NCBI GenBank assembly: GCA_020796225.1
Contig: CM036765.1
Coordinates: 6,482,805-6,546,804 of the forward strand
From: Arion vulgaris
Taxonomy: Eukaryota > Mollusca > Gastropoda > Stylommatophora > Arionidae
Direction of reading: 5' to 3'
Length of the DNA stretch: 64,000 nt
Both the position numbers and the translations under genes were made by a program. Below the pieces are notes generated by a model. It saw only the letters and a list, made by a program, of their open reading frames with translations. It was not told the origin of the DNA and searched no databases. Positions 1 to 9,891 of the stretch are shown here, in pieces. Within the stretch, counting starts at the first letter, position 1; each line of letters opens with the position of its first letter.

Positions 1-59
1 ATGTTGTGTTTCTGTAATATTTTCTTTTTCGATTTCACCAGAAACTGAAACAGTGGTAC

Positions 60-345
60 AGTTAGACAAATATAGAAGAAAACTAGTCATGACAGAGAAG
101 TGTCTACACAGAATGCTGGAAGCATCAAGAAGAGACCGGTTGAGAAATGAAGACATCAGGAAAAAAAGTAAACGCAGCATCAGTACTGAACTTCATCAAG
201 AAACAAATTAAATGGTTCAGCCACAGAAGCAGATTACCAACAGACTGTGCACCTCAAAGAACAATGCTACATTGATACAGTGGATACAAAGCAAAAGGTG
301 GACTTCAGAAATAAGAGAGGCGGTGAAAAACACTATTAATGAAGC
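60..345 (+). mobile_element. LINE fragment, RT C-terminal region (family I)
   Basis: Translated with frameshifts, it matches the piece at 51,030-51,590: RKLVMTEKCL, RRDRLRNEDIRKK, IKKQIKWF, SRLPTD-CAPQR and RWTSEIREAVKNTINEAY. This is the region after the RT catalytic core of a non-LTR element. No intact frame remains. Confidence 0.7.
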
Positions 346-389
346 ATACACAAAAAGAGAGGAATTCCATGGCATTGAATTCAGACGTT

Positions 390-880
390 AAAGCCATCAT
401 TGATGAAAACTGCAGTGAAGTTGACGTGATTTACATGGATGGATCGGTAGTTTGCCACAAAAGTCAGCATGGGCCTTCTCTGCAAGCTCATGTGGCAGAA
501 TGGTCCAGGAAGCCAGTGGTACATTTAGTATGACAACAAGCAGCATGACAACGGAGGTACTGGTGATAACTAAGGCACTACTCTGGCTGGAGTCACAAAG
601 CTACACTCATGCTTGCATTCTGAGCGATTCATTGAGTATGATCGGAAAGGTGGAGGCTGGTTCGGTGCGTAGGCAATCGACTGAATCACTACTAGCATCA
701 ACAATGTGCATAATTACACTTATTTTCATTGAAGTGGAAGATTGAAGTGTCCCGAAAAGAACAGTACAACAAGTATATGTGTAGGCTCATCAATCAACAT
801 CGAACTGGTATGGTTAGTCGCTGGGTGTTGTTGGAGAAAGAGATTAGAGCACATATCAACATGTCCAGAGTCTTCTTCTG
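390..880 (+). mobile_element. LINE fragment with decayed RNase H domain
   Basis: The RNase H signature is split by a frameshift near 455: VDVIYMDGS, then SAWAFSASS, TTEVLVITKALLWL and ACILSDSLSM. The order Asp-Gly-Ser, Glu and Asp-Ser matches RNase HI catalytic positions in LINE pol proteins. It ends with a C-terminal NQHRTGMVSRWVLLE...STCPE segment (about 760-875), which also occurs at 2,216, 6,090, 26,633 and 50,020. Confidence 0.75.
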
Positions 881-1140
881 CTTCGCCCCTAAGGAGGCAT
901 AGATCCGCATCCAAGACCGCCTATCCATCTTTTCCAGATCTCTCCACTCTCTCCCTATTTTCTTGCATTTCCGTCTCCAATTGTTCCTGGGTCTTCCTTT
1001 ACCTCTATTACCCTGGGGTTTCATTTGAGAACCTCTCTGTGATGATTTCAGGGATTTCCTCTGTGTGTGTCCTATCCATTGCCACCTTCTGCCCCTTATC
1101 TCTTGCTCTACTTGTCATTGTCCTGCTCTATCATGGTCAA
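868..1140 (-). mobile_element. LINE 3'-end fragment
   Basis: On the minus strand, RWQWIGHT followed by KPQGNRGKGRPRNNWRRK and EWRDLEKMDRRSW match the common LINE C-terminal pattern W-x-GH-x(n)-RGRPRxxWRR. It overlaps the 3' end of the RNase H fragment on the other strand. Confidence 0.7.
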
Positions 1141-1149
1141 TAAACAAAC

Positions 1150-1515
1150 AGGTAGAAAAATCACTGAGAGCCACAGAGATGTGGTTTTACAGAAGAATGA
1201 TGAGAATCCCATGAACTGCTAAAATGACTAATATGGAGGTATTGAATGAGATCAAGACACAGAGAAAGCTTATTGTGAATATATGAAAGAGGCAGTCATC
1301 ATTTTTTGGACATGTAATGAGAAAGTGAGATTTAGAACAAATTGTAACAACTGGTAAATCGAGGAGAGGGGAGACAGAGGAAGACAGAGGGACAATTTTG
1401 GATAGCCTGACTTCATGTCATGGAAGAGAGTCAACATCTGAGATGATAGCAAACACCAGAGACAGAGATTTGTGGAGATTCATGATTGCCTACGCCAGCC
1501 AACACAGTAACTGAT
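1150..1515 (+). mobile_element. LINE 3'-end fragment (family II)
   Basis: The frames read AEMWFYRRMMRIPWT, then FFGHVMRK, LEQIVTTGK, and SEMIANTRDRDLWR followed by a TGATGATGAAGATGATGA tail. The same 3' end occurs at 24,315-24,545. A stop and frameshifts break it. Confidence 0.75.
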
Positions 1516-1852
1516 GATGATGAAGATGATGAGTGACAGGTGTAATTAATCATAGGAAAGGGAGGGGAAAAGATATATTGTGGAATATGGCATAGCATTT
1601 TTCATTGATAGTTGGTACATGATGGATAATGTGCTTTACAAATAATCTCTTCTGTCTACAAGATCTCAAGCTTACACTGGAACACCACTGATATGAAGAT
1701 GAGAAGACAGCTCTTGTGATGATCACTTGTTGACAGAAACATAATAGTGGGAGATGACATTTTTCAATGCAGGAATACACTGAAAGATATGAGAGATGAT
1801 TTAGCTTCCAGTGCAGTTAAAAAAAGCCAGATGATGTTCAGGAGATGTTTTA
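1516..1852. other. Stretch after LINE tail; no gene seen
   Basis: The first 40 bp after the TGA-rich tail (gtgacaggtgtaattaatca) are shared with 24,560-24,595. Nothing else is recognisable; short ORFs on both strands have no domain features. Confidence 0.4.
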
Positions 1853-2099
1853 TACAGGGTGTTCAAGATAAAAGTAGCCTGTCATGGGAACCAATATGGC
1901 ATGTATTTATGAAAATGAGAAGGTTAAATTATGACGTAGTATAGGTCAAGTACGCAAGTCTTTTCTGTAATTATGGTGCGGGAAGGGGGCGATAACCGAG
2001 ATAGTCAGAACCGGTTTAAATAGTAAATAGACAAAACGAAATGCTTAACTGGAAACTTTTGATTTGTCATTCGGCTACTTTTATCTTGAACACCCTGTA
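1853..2099. mobile_element. TA-flanked MITE with 27-bp perfect inverted repeats
   Basis: The left end tacagggtgttcaagataaa (1853-1879) is the exact reverse complement of 2073-2099. The element is 247 bp and is bordered by TA on both sides (1851-1852 and 2100-2101). A TA target duplication and TACAGGGTG-like ends fit a non-autonomous Tc1/mariner-type element. It has no ORF of its own. Confidence 0.85.
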
Positions 2100-2215
2100 T
2101 AGTAGTTGTAGTTTTTGATTTTATTGTGATTTGTTAATGATCTATAGATATAATTATTTTGATTTGAATGTATTAGTCATCATAGTGTTTCAGTTATTAG
2201 TTATATAAAGACTAT

Positions 2216-2700
2216 CATCATAGCACTCCGGACACATCCATAGGTGCTCTGATCTCCACCTCAGCAAATCCAGCAGCATCCAGCGGCCCAACACGCCAGT
2301 TCGATGTTGATTAATCAATCTCTTTGCACATTTGGTTTGTTGTTCTTTTCAGGCTGCGCCAATATCAACACCCATCTCTCTCAATCTGGTCAGTGAGTGG
2401 GATTCACAACCCTGAAACTCCTCTGTTTGGAAAGACTCAGTGTGTTAAGAATGTCATTTCGGTCCATGGCGACTTCCTCGCCCAGGGACACAATAAAGGT
2501 GATTTCTCTGATCACTGTCTGTACCAGTACCTCCACCCAGTTTCGTCTCACCATTCCTGATTCGACTTCATGAATCATGCTCATGGAGTCAGTGATTATG
2601 GATACACGAGAGTAGTTGTGAGATGTCACCCATTTCACCGCATCTGTAACTGCCTGTACCTCCATTGTTAAACTACTTGTGGTTGTCACATAGACCCCAC
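2216..2700 (-). mobile_element. LINE fragment with RNase H domain
   Basis: The minus strand reads TTTSSLTMEVQAVTDAVKWV, IITDSMSMIHEVESGMVRR and AMDRNDILN, then the LINQHRTGVLGRWMLLD...MCPECYD C-terminus. It is the same family as 390-880 and 49,440-50,155 and lacks the N-terminal DGS strand. Confidence 0.75.
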
Positions 2701-2782
2701 ATGCATCTCTTATTTTTTCTCTAGAGTATCTTCTTTAGTGATTCAGTATCTATTGGAGTTTTACCCTTCGTCATTACTATTG

Positions 2783-2905
2783 ATTGATTGATTGATAGGA
2801 AAATCATCATTGCACTTTGGTGAGTAACCATGTATGCTCAGATCTTTCTTACACAGGAAGATCTTAGCGGCAGTGCACGAACTCTGTAGCACCTGCAAGG
2901 GTCCC
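2783..2905 (-). mobile_element. Short SINE-like element with (AATC)n tail
   Basis: Its reverse complement contains gtgctacagagttcgtgc and a caaagtgcaatgatga stretch before a (CAAT)4 tail. A second copy, plus strand, lies at 25,845-25,975. Confidence 0.6.
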
Positions 2906-3243
2906 CCAAACTATGTAGCCCATTATAATGTAGGGTTTATGTTATAAACTGAGAATCTTCGTGGCGCTGAGGCACAGAGAAAGCAAACTGCACGTAAAAC
3001 AGAACACACAACACCCACATACTGAACTATCCCAGGAAGCCTCAACTCCTTGTCGACCAAACACCACATTATGTGGCTTCGTCTTGGACACCTTTTTACC
3101 AGGAGCCACACTAAAGAGCGTTTTTATTCTAAAAACAAATGGTGTGTAAAAACATGGCTTTTGCCCTGGTCCACTAAGAGTTAAAGAAAACAACCAGAGA
3201 CCGGGAAAAGGGGATGACAACTGTTGAGCAATATGCTCCACAA
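2906..3243. other. Unrecognised stretch
   Basis: A 99-codon minus-strand ORF (2942-3241) has a hydrophobic Cys-rich end, but I recognise no family, signal or splice context. It is probably fortuitous. Confidence 0.3.
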
Positions 3244-3415
3244 AGAGAGTAGTAAGTTGTTAGTAGTATATATGTAACAAATTTTAGAAGTAACAAAAAC
3301 AGAGAGTAGGAAGTTGTTAGTATATATGTAACAAATCTTAGAAGTAACAAAAACAGAGAGTAGTAAGTTGTTAATAGTATATATGTAACAAATCTTAGAA
3401 GTAACAAAAACAAAA
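3244..3415. repeat. Three copies of a 54-58-bp tandem repeat
   Basis: Units begin gagagtag(t/g)aagttgtta at 3244, 3302 and 3356 and end agaagtaacaaaaaca. Confidence 0.85.
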
Positions 3416-3681
3416 CATGTATTGTAATATATATATATGTATCACACCATATTAATTTAAAAAATATAACCACAAGCAATATTTTTTTATATTTTATTCA
3501 CTTATACAATCTACGAGACAAAATTATATAATGTACCATTTGACTTGCTCGTACATAATTCTTACCCATACAACATTGATGAACTGCAGATAAGCTACAA
3601 AAAGACAAATATAATGATGACATCTATGGCAAGTAATGCAGATATCGATGCAATGATAAAAATAACAGCAGTTTTCATGAT

Positions 3682-3925
3682 GGGAGGAGCATCTGGCTGA
3701 ATGGATTAGATAGTGGTGTTCACATTTTGGGAGACCTGGGTTCGATCCCAAGTTTTTTTCTGTCGAGGGCATACAGAAAAAATCCTAACCTGGACAATTG
3801 CGCTGTGACTGCACTAGCCATGCAGCCATTAAAATTCTCATGTCCACCCTGTCCTTTACCAACCTTAAAAAGCGGTATTACGGGCAGTAAAGACAGACAG
3901 GTTCCATAATTGGGTAGCAATTTTG
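3682..3925 (+). mobile_element. tRNA-derived SINE
   Basis: The head has an A-box-like tggctgaatggattag (3692) and a B box gggttcgatccc (3738-3749), followed by a roughly 170-bp body. This is the layout of a tRNA-derived SINE with an internal pol III promoter. The head is not a functional tRNA; the stems do not close. Confidence 0.65.
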
Positions 3926-4009
3926 ACTGAAAACGGGGGAAAAGAAATGCTACAATTGTCAAAGAAACATCAGCTTTTAAAATTCTAAATAAAATATGGA
4001 ACTTTTAAG

Positions 4010-4150
4010 GTTAACTATTGGATTCTGCTGAGAGAGGCAAGAAATATCTGTCTCAGTTCCGTGGAGGAGATTAAGCAAGTTGTCCAGGATAGAGAAGTGT
4101 GGAGAAATTGCTTGCAGGCCCTATGTACGTATACGGTAAGAAAGGAATTT
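4010..4150 (+). mobile_element. LINE 3'-end fragment (family III)
   Basis: It matches the C-terminus LLREARNICLSSVEEIKQVVQD...WRNCLQALC followed by the acggtaagaaaggaatt 3' UTR. Other copies are at 4655, 8575, 46,565 and 57,580. Confidence 0.7.
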
Positions 4151-4285
4151 GGATTCTGGAAAGGAGTAAAATGCTTATTTTTCAAGTTTGTTGGCCTACA
4201 TGCTCTGATATAACCAAATACAAGGTTCATCCTTAGGTTGAAAGAGACATACATTAGGGTAAGAGGCTTTAATAGCCTATATAAC

Positions 4286-4479
4286 CGCCCGTGTGGTGTC
4301 GGGGCCTGCAAGGGAGCAAAGAACTACCACTGCAACCTACATGGCTTGTCGTAAGAGACAACTGAAGTAATGGCCTAGGGAAGTTTCCTTAGTAAATAAA
4401 AACCATTGCAGAAATCGGATGTGCTGGCCTACACGTAGGTGCATAATGGGACAATGTACAATCACTCTTAGGCTCAGAT
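4286..4479 (+). mobile_element. SINE family A copy (tail-to-tail pair, left)
   Basis: It begins cgcccgtgtggtgtcggggc, includes the diagnostic catgtcgtaagag and the aaatcggatgtgctggccta body, and stops at ggctcagatca without its 3' tail. Confidence 0.8.
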
Positions 4480-4483
4480 CATT

Positions 4484-4655
4484 TGTACCGTATGCCAGTT
4501 ATGCGCCTATAAGTAGGGCAGCACATCCGATTTCTGTGACGCTTTTTATTTACTGCGGTAGCTTTCCTAGGACCCGTACCTCAGTTGCGTCTTACAACAT
4601 GCCTTTTAGGTCGCAGTGTTACTATTCTTTGCTCCTTCCAGCCCTGAAACATACA
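4484..4655 (-). mobile_element. SINE family A copy (tail-to-tail pair, right)
   Basis: This is an inverted copy starting at gccagttatgcgcc and ending in gtcgcagtgttactattctt. With the copy at 4286 it makes an inverted pair with only a few bases between the arms. Confidence 0.8.
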
Positions 4656-4875
4656 GGCGAAAGAAGAAATGATCAAAGAATCACAAAGCCGATTAACATC
4701 ATGATTAACTCAGATGATTCAAGAAAGAAAGGACACCCCAGGGAATTATTCCTGATACAAACTTTACTTTTGAGAGGTGAGAAATATCAGACTTAATTCC
4801 TTAGAAGAGATTGATTAAGTAGTGCAGGATAGAGTGGTTTGTACAAATTACTTGCAGGAACTAGCTAATGTATAA
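4655..4875 (+). mobile_element. LINE 3'-end fragment (family III)
   Basis: Decayed version of the RRNDQRI...SRKKGHPRE...LLLRGEKYQ...NYLQELANV segment, ending in an ataacattacaagaggaa 3' UTR. Confidence 0.65.
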
Positions 4876-4898
4876 CATTACAAGAGGAACACAAAAAT

Positions 4899-5660
4899 AT
4901 CTACCAGACAAAATTATATGATTTTACCCTCCATACAATCTACCAGACAAAATTATATAATTTTAACCGCTTATACAATCTACCAGACAAAATTATATAA
5001 TTTTACCTGCTCATACAATCTACCAGACAAAATTATATAATTTTACCCGCTCATACAATCTACTAGACAAAATTATATATTTTTATCCACTCATACAATC
5101 TACCAGATAAAATTATATAATTTTACCCGCTCATACAATCTACCAGACAAAATGATATAATTTTACCCGCTCATACAATCTACCAGACAAAAATATATGA
5201 TTTTACCCGCTCATACAATCTACCAGACAAAATGATATAATTTTAACCGCTCATACAATCTACCAGACAAAATTATATAATTTTACCCGATCATACAATC
5301 TATCCAACAAAATTATATAATTTTATCTGCCATTACAATCTACCAGACAAAATTATATAATTGTATCCGTTCATACAATCTCCCAGATAAAATTATATAA
5401 TTTTATCCGTTCATACAATCTACCAGACAAAATTATATAATTTTAGCCACTCATACAATCTACCAGACAAAATTATATAATTTTAGCCACTCATACAATC
5501 TACAGACAAAATTATATAATTTTATCGTCATACATCTGCCAGACAAAATTATATAATTTTAGCCACTCATATAATCTACCAGACAAAATTATATAATTTT
5601 AGCCACTCATACAATCTACCAGACAAAATTATATAAGCTTACCCGCTCATACAATCTACC
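4899..5660. repeat. 40-bp minisatellite, about 19 copies
   Basis: The unit is tcatacaatctaccagacaa plus aattatataattttacccgc. Most units are exactly 40 bp; those at 5,500-5,560 have deletions. A single related unit lies upstream at 3,505-3,540. Confidence 0.95.
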
Positions 5661-5995
5661 ACATAAGTTAATAAAATCTATCATTTTATCTCTTACACAT
5701 GCAAACTGCAAAAGAAATTAATCGCTTGTATTTTATCGCCTCAAACGAACTAGTACATAAGTCTCTCTCCTCTAGCTTGTGCGCCCCTGTTGCTTTATTG
5801 TTGCTGCCCTTAGTAAGTAAGGGAAATAACTTATTTTATTCACCCATACAGACTGACTACAGCAAACAAAAAACATACAATTAATTATATTCAAAATTAT
5901 TCAGTTCTTAAATCTAAACAAATACACTTTTCAAATAGTGTTCATTCAGTTTGATGCAAGAGAAAGTTTTGTTTTCTTCTCAATGATATGTTCAT
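5661..5995. other. AT-rich stretch, no gene seen
   Basis: A 61-codon ORF at 5,699 has no domain. A plus-strand acceptor/donor-like pair (cctctag ... gtaagtaag, 5,770-5,820) brackets about 37 bp but has no supporting neighbour. Confidence 0.35.
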
Positions 5996-6090
5996 CATCA
6001 TCATCAAGTAGCTTGTTCCTTCCAGAACTTCACTCCCATGACAGCAGTCCTGAAAAACTCGCTGTTCTGTGAAAGTTGACCAGCTTCAGC
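5996..6090 (-). mobile_element. LINE 3'-terminal fragment
   Basis: The reverse complement ends HRTASFSGLLSWE-like and then a (TGA)n tail. It is the antisense twin of the 3' end at 6,500-6,595. Confidence 0.6.
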
Positions 6091-6230
6091 ACAAGTATGT
6101 GACAAGGCTCATCAATCAACATCAAATTGGTACGGTCAGCTGTTGTATGCTGTTGGAGATATTGAGAAGATCGGAGCATCTACGAACATGTCTGGAGTGC
6201 ACTGAAGGTATCTGAAACTGAAACATAAGA
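6090..6230 (+). mobile_element. LINE RNase H C-terminal fragment
   Basis: It reads KYVTRLINQHQIGTVS then SEHLRTCLECTEG, the zinc-knuckle-like end (C-x2-C) of the RNase H LINE family. Confidence 0.65.
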
Positions 6231-6399
6231 CTGAAAGGAGCTTTCAGGGACAAATCCGGCTGGAGACAGGTTCTTAGAACTGGTTAGGCCAGACTTGCTG
6301 ACAAAAAATGTGCCAGGATAAAACAAGTAAAACCAACAATATTCACTACATCCATTGTCTGTGTAGATTTAGCATGATACCATCATCACTCACACACAG

Positions 6400-6600
6400 A
6401 CACATATTATTTACACATGTGTAATAGACAGACTGGAAGAAGAATGAGAGGAAGACCTAGAAGATGATGGGTACAAGATGTCATTAACGATCTGAGGCTG
6501 ACGCTGGTCAACTTGCACAGAACAGAAAGTTCTTCAGGACTGCTGTCATGGGAGCCAAGCTCCGGAAGAGACAAGATACTTGATAATGATGAATAGACAG
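6400..6600 (+). mobile_element. LINE 3'-end fragment (family IV)
   Basis: It reads RRMRGRPRRWWVQDVINDLRL, then (shifted) QLAQNRKFFRTAVMGAKLRKR with a stop and a TGATAATGATGA tail. Relatives are at 57,232 and 58,700 (minus strand). Confidence 0.75.
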
Positions 6601-6794
6601 ACATCCGACGATTCAATCTAAAACATTGGATTTGTAGTTAAAATATGAGCATACATTTAATAAAATCTGCAATGCTAATGAAAAATAAAAAGATATAACA
6701 AACACAATAAAAAAGTTTGTTTTCTTGCAGTATGTTAACATTTCTATAAAATTCGTAATCATTCTATTATAACTTCAACTGTATTATATACGTG
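6601..6794. other. AT-rich spacer
   Basis: No element or ORF recognised. Confidence 0.4.
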
Positions 6795-7343
6795 AAATCT
6801 TGCAGTGGATTCCATCTCACTGTAGCATTGCAGGCAATGAGAGTGCTGATGCCTTAGCTAAGAAGGGCAGTGTCAAAGAGCAAATTTGCCAACCCTTGTC
6901 TTTTCAAGAGGTCAAAACCCTCATACAGAGAAAACCCGCAGTAGACTGGAAGACAACCACTGGATATGATTATGGAAAAACTTCCTCAAAGACCTAAGCA
7001 GAACAGACCATGTCTTTATATTTCGTCTACGTACCGGACACTACATTATATTTCGTCTACGTACCGGACACTACATTATATTTCGTCTACGTACCGGACA
7101 CTACATTATATTTCGTCTACGTACCGGACACTACAGATTCAATAAAGACTAGGAATAAGTCAACCAACTCTCTGCCGGTGTCAGCAGGCGGAACACACAC
7201 CGGATCATGTCCTGCAAGACTGTCTCCTCCTGGGTGAGCTGAGAAGCAACATGTGGCCACACCCAGTTGACCTGAACACTAAGCTTTGTGGAAATCTGAA
7301 GCTGTATGCCCAGTTTGTAGTCCACAGTAAATTAAGCGCATGA
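6795..7343 (+). mobile_element. LINE RNase H 3' end with internal motif amplification
   Basis: The start LQWIPSHCSIAGNESADALA is the RNase H C-terminal helix, with the conserved His and Asp. The frame then reaches the IFRLRTGHY motif, which is amplified four times. After a damaged stretch it continues from 7,179 as CQQAEHTPDHVLQDCLL to FVVHSKLSA and a stop at 7,341. C-x(n)-H-x4-H-x4-C is the usual terminal zinc-knuckle pattern of these elements. Copies of the same 3' end at 25,985 and 56,520 carry (GAA)n tails. Confidence 0.85.
7018..7137. repeat. 30-bp tandem repeat, 4 copies, inside LINE coding sequence
   Basis: Four near-identical 30-bp units (atatttcgtctacgtaccgg plus acactacatt). In the LINE frame each encodes IFRLRTGHYI, so the amplification keeps frame and repeats a conserved motif. 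Confidence 0.95.
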
Positions 7344-7412
7344 CCAGAGATCGCTGAAGAAGAAGATATACATGAAATTAATAATGAACATACAATAACT
7401 TTACATTTCGAC

Positions 7413-7439
7413 CTGATGAAGGTGTATTTCCGAAACGTC
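7413..7439 (+). ncRNA. Partial hammerhead-ribozyme-like core
   Basis: CTGATGA, a short GG/CC helix, then CGAAACGTC matches the conserved half of a hammerhead ribozyme. Such motifs are known in Penelope-like elements and retrozymes. The helix II I can draw is only about two base pairs, and I did not find the matching cleavage strand nearby. It may be a decayed copy or chance. Confidence 0.25.
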
Positions 7440-7933
7440 CATTTATTTTTGTTATTAGTACCTAACCCTGGTATCGACTACAAGAGAGAGCCACACTGAA
7501 AACGTATAACGACTACAGAGCAAGAGAAGGACCACACAAAAGATGAAGCGACTGCATCAAGAACAACCATAAGAAAATGAATAGCAGCTTACAAAGTGCC
7601 TTAGAACAAGCAGACACAAGATTACTACATCTTTAGCTGGCGCCCACTTTGACGATAAGGCAAAGCTACAACGCCCCATCTATTTTCTCCCGCCGAATTA
7701 ACCTTAATTTCCAAAGAGCAAACGGAAAAAAATAACGTTTCCTCACCATGAGCATTATAACAACACCGTCCCGTAAAAACAATAACATTGGCAGTGAGAA
7801 ATGTAAACATTAAAAAACGTTTCTTTTTGACAAGAAATTTGAGGAAAATGTCAAGACAGAAAATCAATGATGTTCTTGGTAATTTTAAAAATAAACAGAG
7901 TGCGATAGATAGGTCATATTGAAAGAATGACAC
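7440..7933. other. Unrecognised stretch
   Basis: A minus-strand ORF of 102 codons (7,625-7,933) has no recognisable domain or splice context. Confidence 0.3.
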
Positions 7934-8185
7934 GCAAGTGCGGTACTAGGACCCGCAAGGGAAGCAAAGAATAATACCACTGCGACCTACACGGCATGTC
8001 GTAAGAGGCGACCAAGGTAGGGGCCTAGAGAAGCTACCCTAGTAAATATAAAGCGTCGCAGAAATCAGATGTAGGCGCATAACTGGCACAGCGTACAATC
8101 GCTCTTATGCTCAGATCACAAACACATCATAAAGAGTGGTTAACAAGTGATCGATATGGAGCGTTCGAAGAAGAAGAAGAGGCTT
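7934..8185 (+). mobile_element. SINE family A copy with (GAA)n tail
   Basis: Nearly full-length copy with ataccactgcgacctacacg, gcatgtcgtaagaggcgac, gtaggcgcataactggcaca and gtacaatcgctcttatgctc. It ends gagcgttcgaagaagaagaa. Confidence 0.85.
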
Positions 8186-8574
8186 GCGAAGAAGAGGCTT
8201 GCGAAGCAGGGACTAGGAGTCCATTACAATTGCTTTAATAATGGATGTTTTAGCGAGGTATTTAAACTTGATCATGTTTCGGGGCTTCTGCTGCAAGCCA
8301 TATGGAAAAACCCAGAAACAATGAAGCCAATTCTTAAAGGGTATGAAATGCATGTCACTTCACAATTATAAATCCATGTATGTAGGTGGTCCAATTCCTT
8401 TTCTAACTCGTGGAACATCGATTGTGTGAATTGATTCCAAAACCATTTTTGTTCTATTAGAAAAGCGAGCACTTTTGTCGTGTGCAAATTTGTTCCAAAC
8501 AGGGTATCCACTAAAATATAATCTTTCTCTAGTATTTCTTACGTAAAATTGACATTACAATATAGATTTTTCGC

Positions 8575-9090
8575 ATAAGTAAATAAAACAGATGCTATAT
8601 CAATCCTAACATATGCCAGCGAGAGTTGGAAGATGACAAAAGATATAGAAAGCTTATACAACTTATCAATTCTAACGAGAGTTGGAAAATGACAAAAGTT
8701 GTAGAAAGCAAATGCATTTGATGTCTGCGAAAAATAATGAAAAAAAATGGAAAGCATTCAGGAGAAGTGATGAAATCAAACAAATGTCTGGTCAACCACT
8801 AGTGACAACTGTTATAAGAAGGAGAAGATGGAGATATGTTGGACACACTTTGAGAAGAAATGATCAACGAATATCAAAGCAGGCATTAAAGTGGGATGCA
8901 GAGGGTTCAAGAAAGAGAGGATGACATAAGTAGACCATGAAACGAACTTTGCTGAGAGAGACAAGAAATATCAGTCTTAGTTCCACGGAGGAGATTTAGT
9001 GATTTGCCCAGAATAGGGGGTATGGAGGAATTGCTTACAGGCCATATGTAACGTTTAACGGTACGAGAGGAATTATTATTGTTTCAATAA
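8575..9090 (+). mobile_element. LINE 3' end, longest copy of family III
   Basis: It reads ILTYASESWKMTKD, then KAFRRSDEIKQMSGQPLV, RRRRWRYVGHTLRRNDQR, SKQALKWDAEGSRKRG, a stop, then LLRETRNISLSSTEEI and a tacgagaggaattattatt 3' end. A partial 50-bp duplication (cgagagttggaa) near 8,610-8,690 interrupts the start. Confidence 0.8.
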
Positions 9091-9891
9091 AACAGAAATG
9101 TAAATTATATTTTGAATTGAAAACACTGCTACATTCATTTTGTTACCAAATGTATACTTACACTTCAAATATGAATAAAACCATGGACTTCCATAAGTTA
9201 AGGAAGCGTGAGCGATGGGAGAAAGTGTCACCTACTAAATAATACATTTTCAATAAAACAGTTCCATACGAATTTGGTCTTTTCCATTTCCGTGCAGTAA
9301 ACAACTATAATTTTTTATTTTGCCCCTCCCAGGAAAAACTTATGTCGACGTCCATGGATAAAACAATATGACATAAATGACATAATATTTCAAATAAATA
9401 ATAAATACATGACATATCTTCGCTGGGGTAAAATAAAACTACAGGATGACTCAGAAAAAACTTGAATAGTTACAAGAAAAATGATAAAATAAAAAGAACT
9501 CAGTCGAACAGAAACTCGTCCTTGATCCTCCGGCAAAGGCAAATGGCAAATGTCATCCCCATGATCTATAGAAGGTGAAAATAGGGATAGAAATACAAAA
9601 ATATGTGATTGATTCAGCGTTAACAAAGGCACGGCAGTTTTGTCATGTTGTTTATGTATTTTGTAGTATTTGTATAATAAACATGTCTGGGTTTTTTTTG
9701 TACCTTAGTTCGACAGATTTCATATGAAGGGAAGGTATCAGTCAAGGAATTGTGTATGAGGAAATGACGTCCAGACGTTGTTTTTTGTGGTTTTCATCTT
9801 CTATAACACATTTGAACATGTTACTTCTAGAACTTGTAACAATGTGCACAGTGTTAGTTTTCCTTTTGTGAATCTTCTTCTAACGTTTTCA
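9091..9891. other. AT-rich stretch, no gene seen
   Basis: An 80-codon minus-strand ORF (9,390-9,632) has no recognisable features, and I see no repeat family. Confidence 0.4.

Noticed and set aside
5770..5820. 37-bp plus-strand exon between cctctag and gtaagtaag
   Set aside because: Consensus splice signals alone; no neighbouring exon, no recognisable peptide, opposite strand to the only gene.
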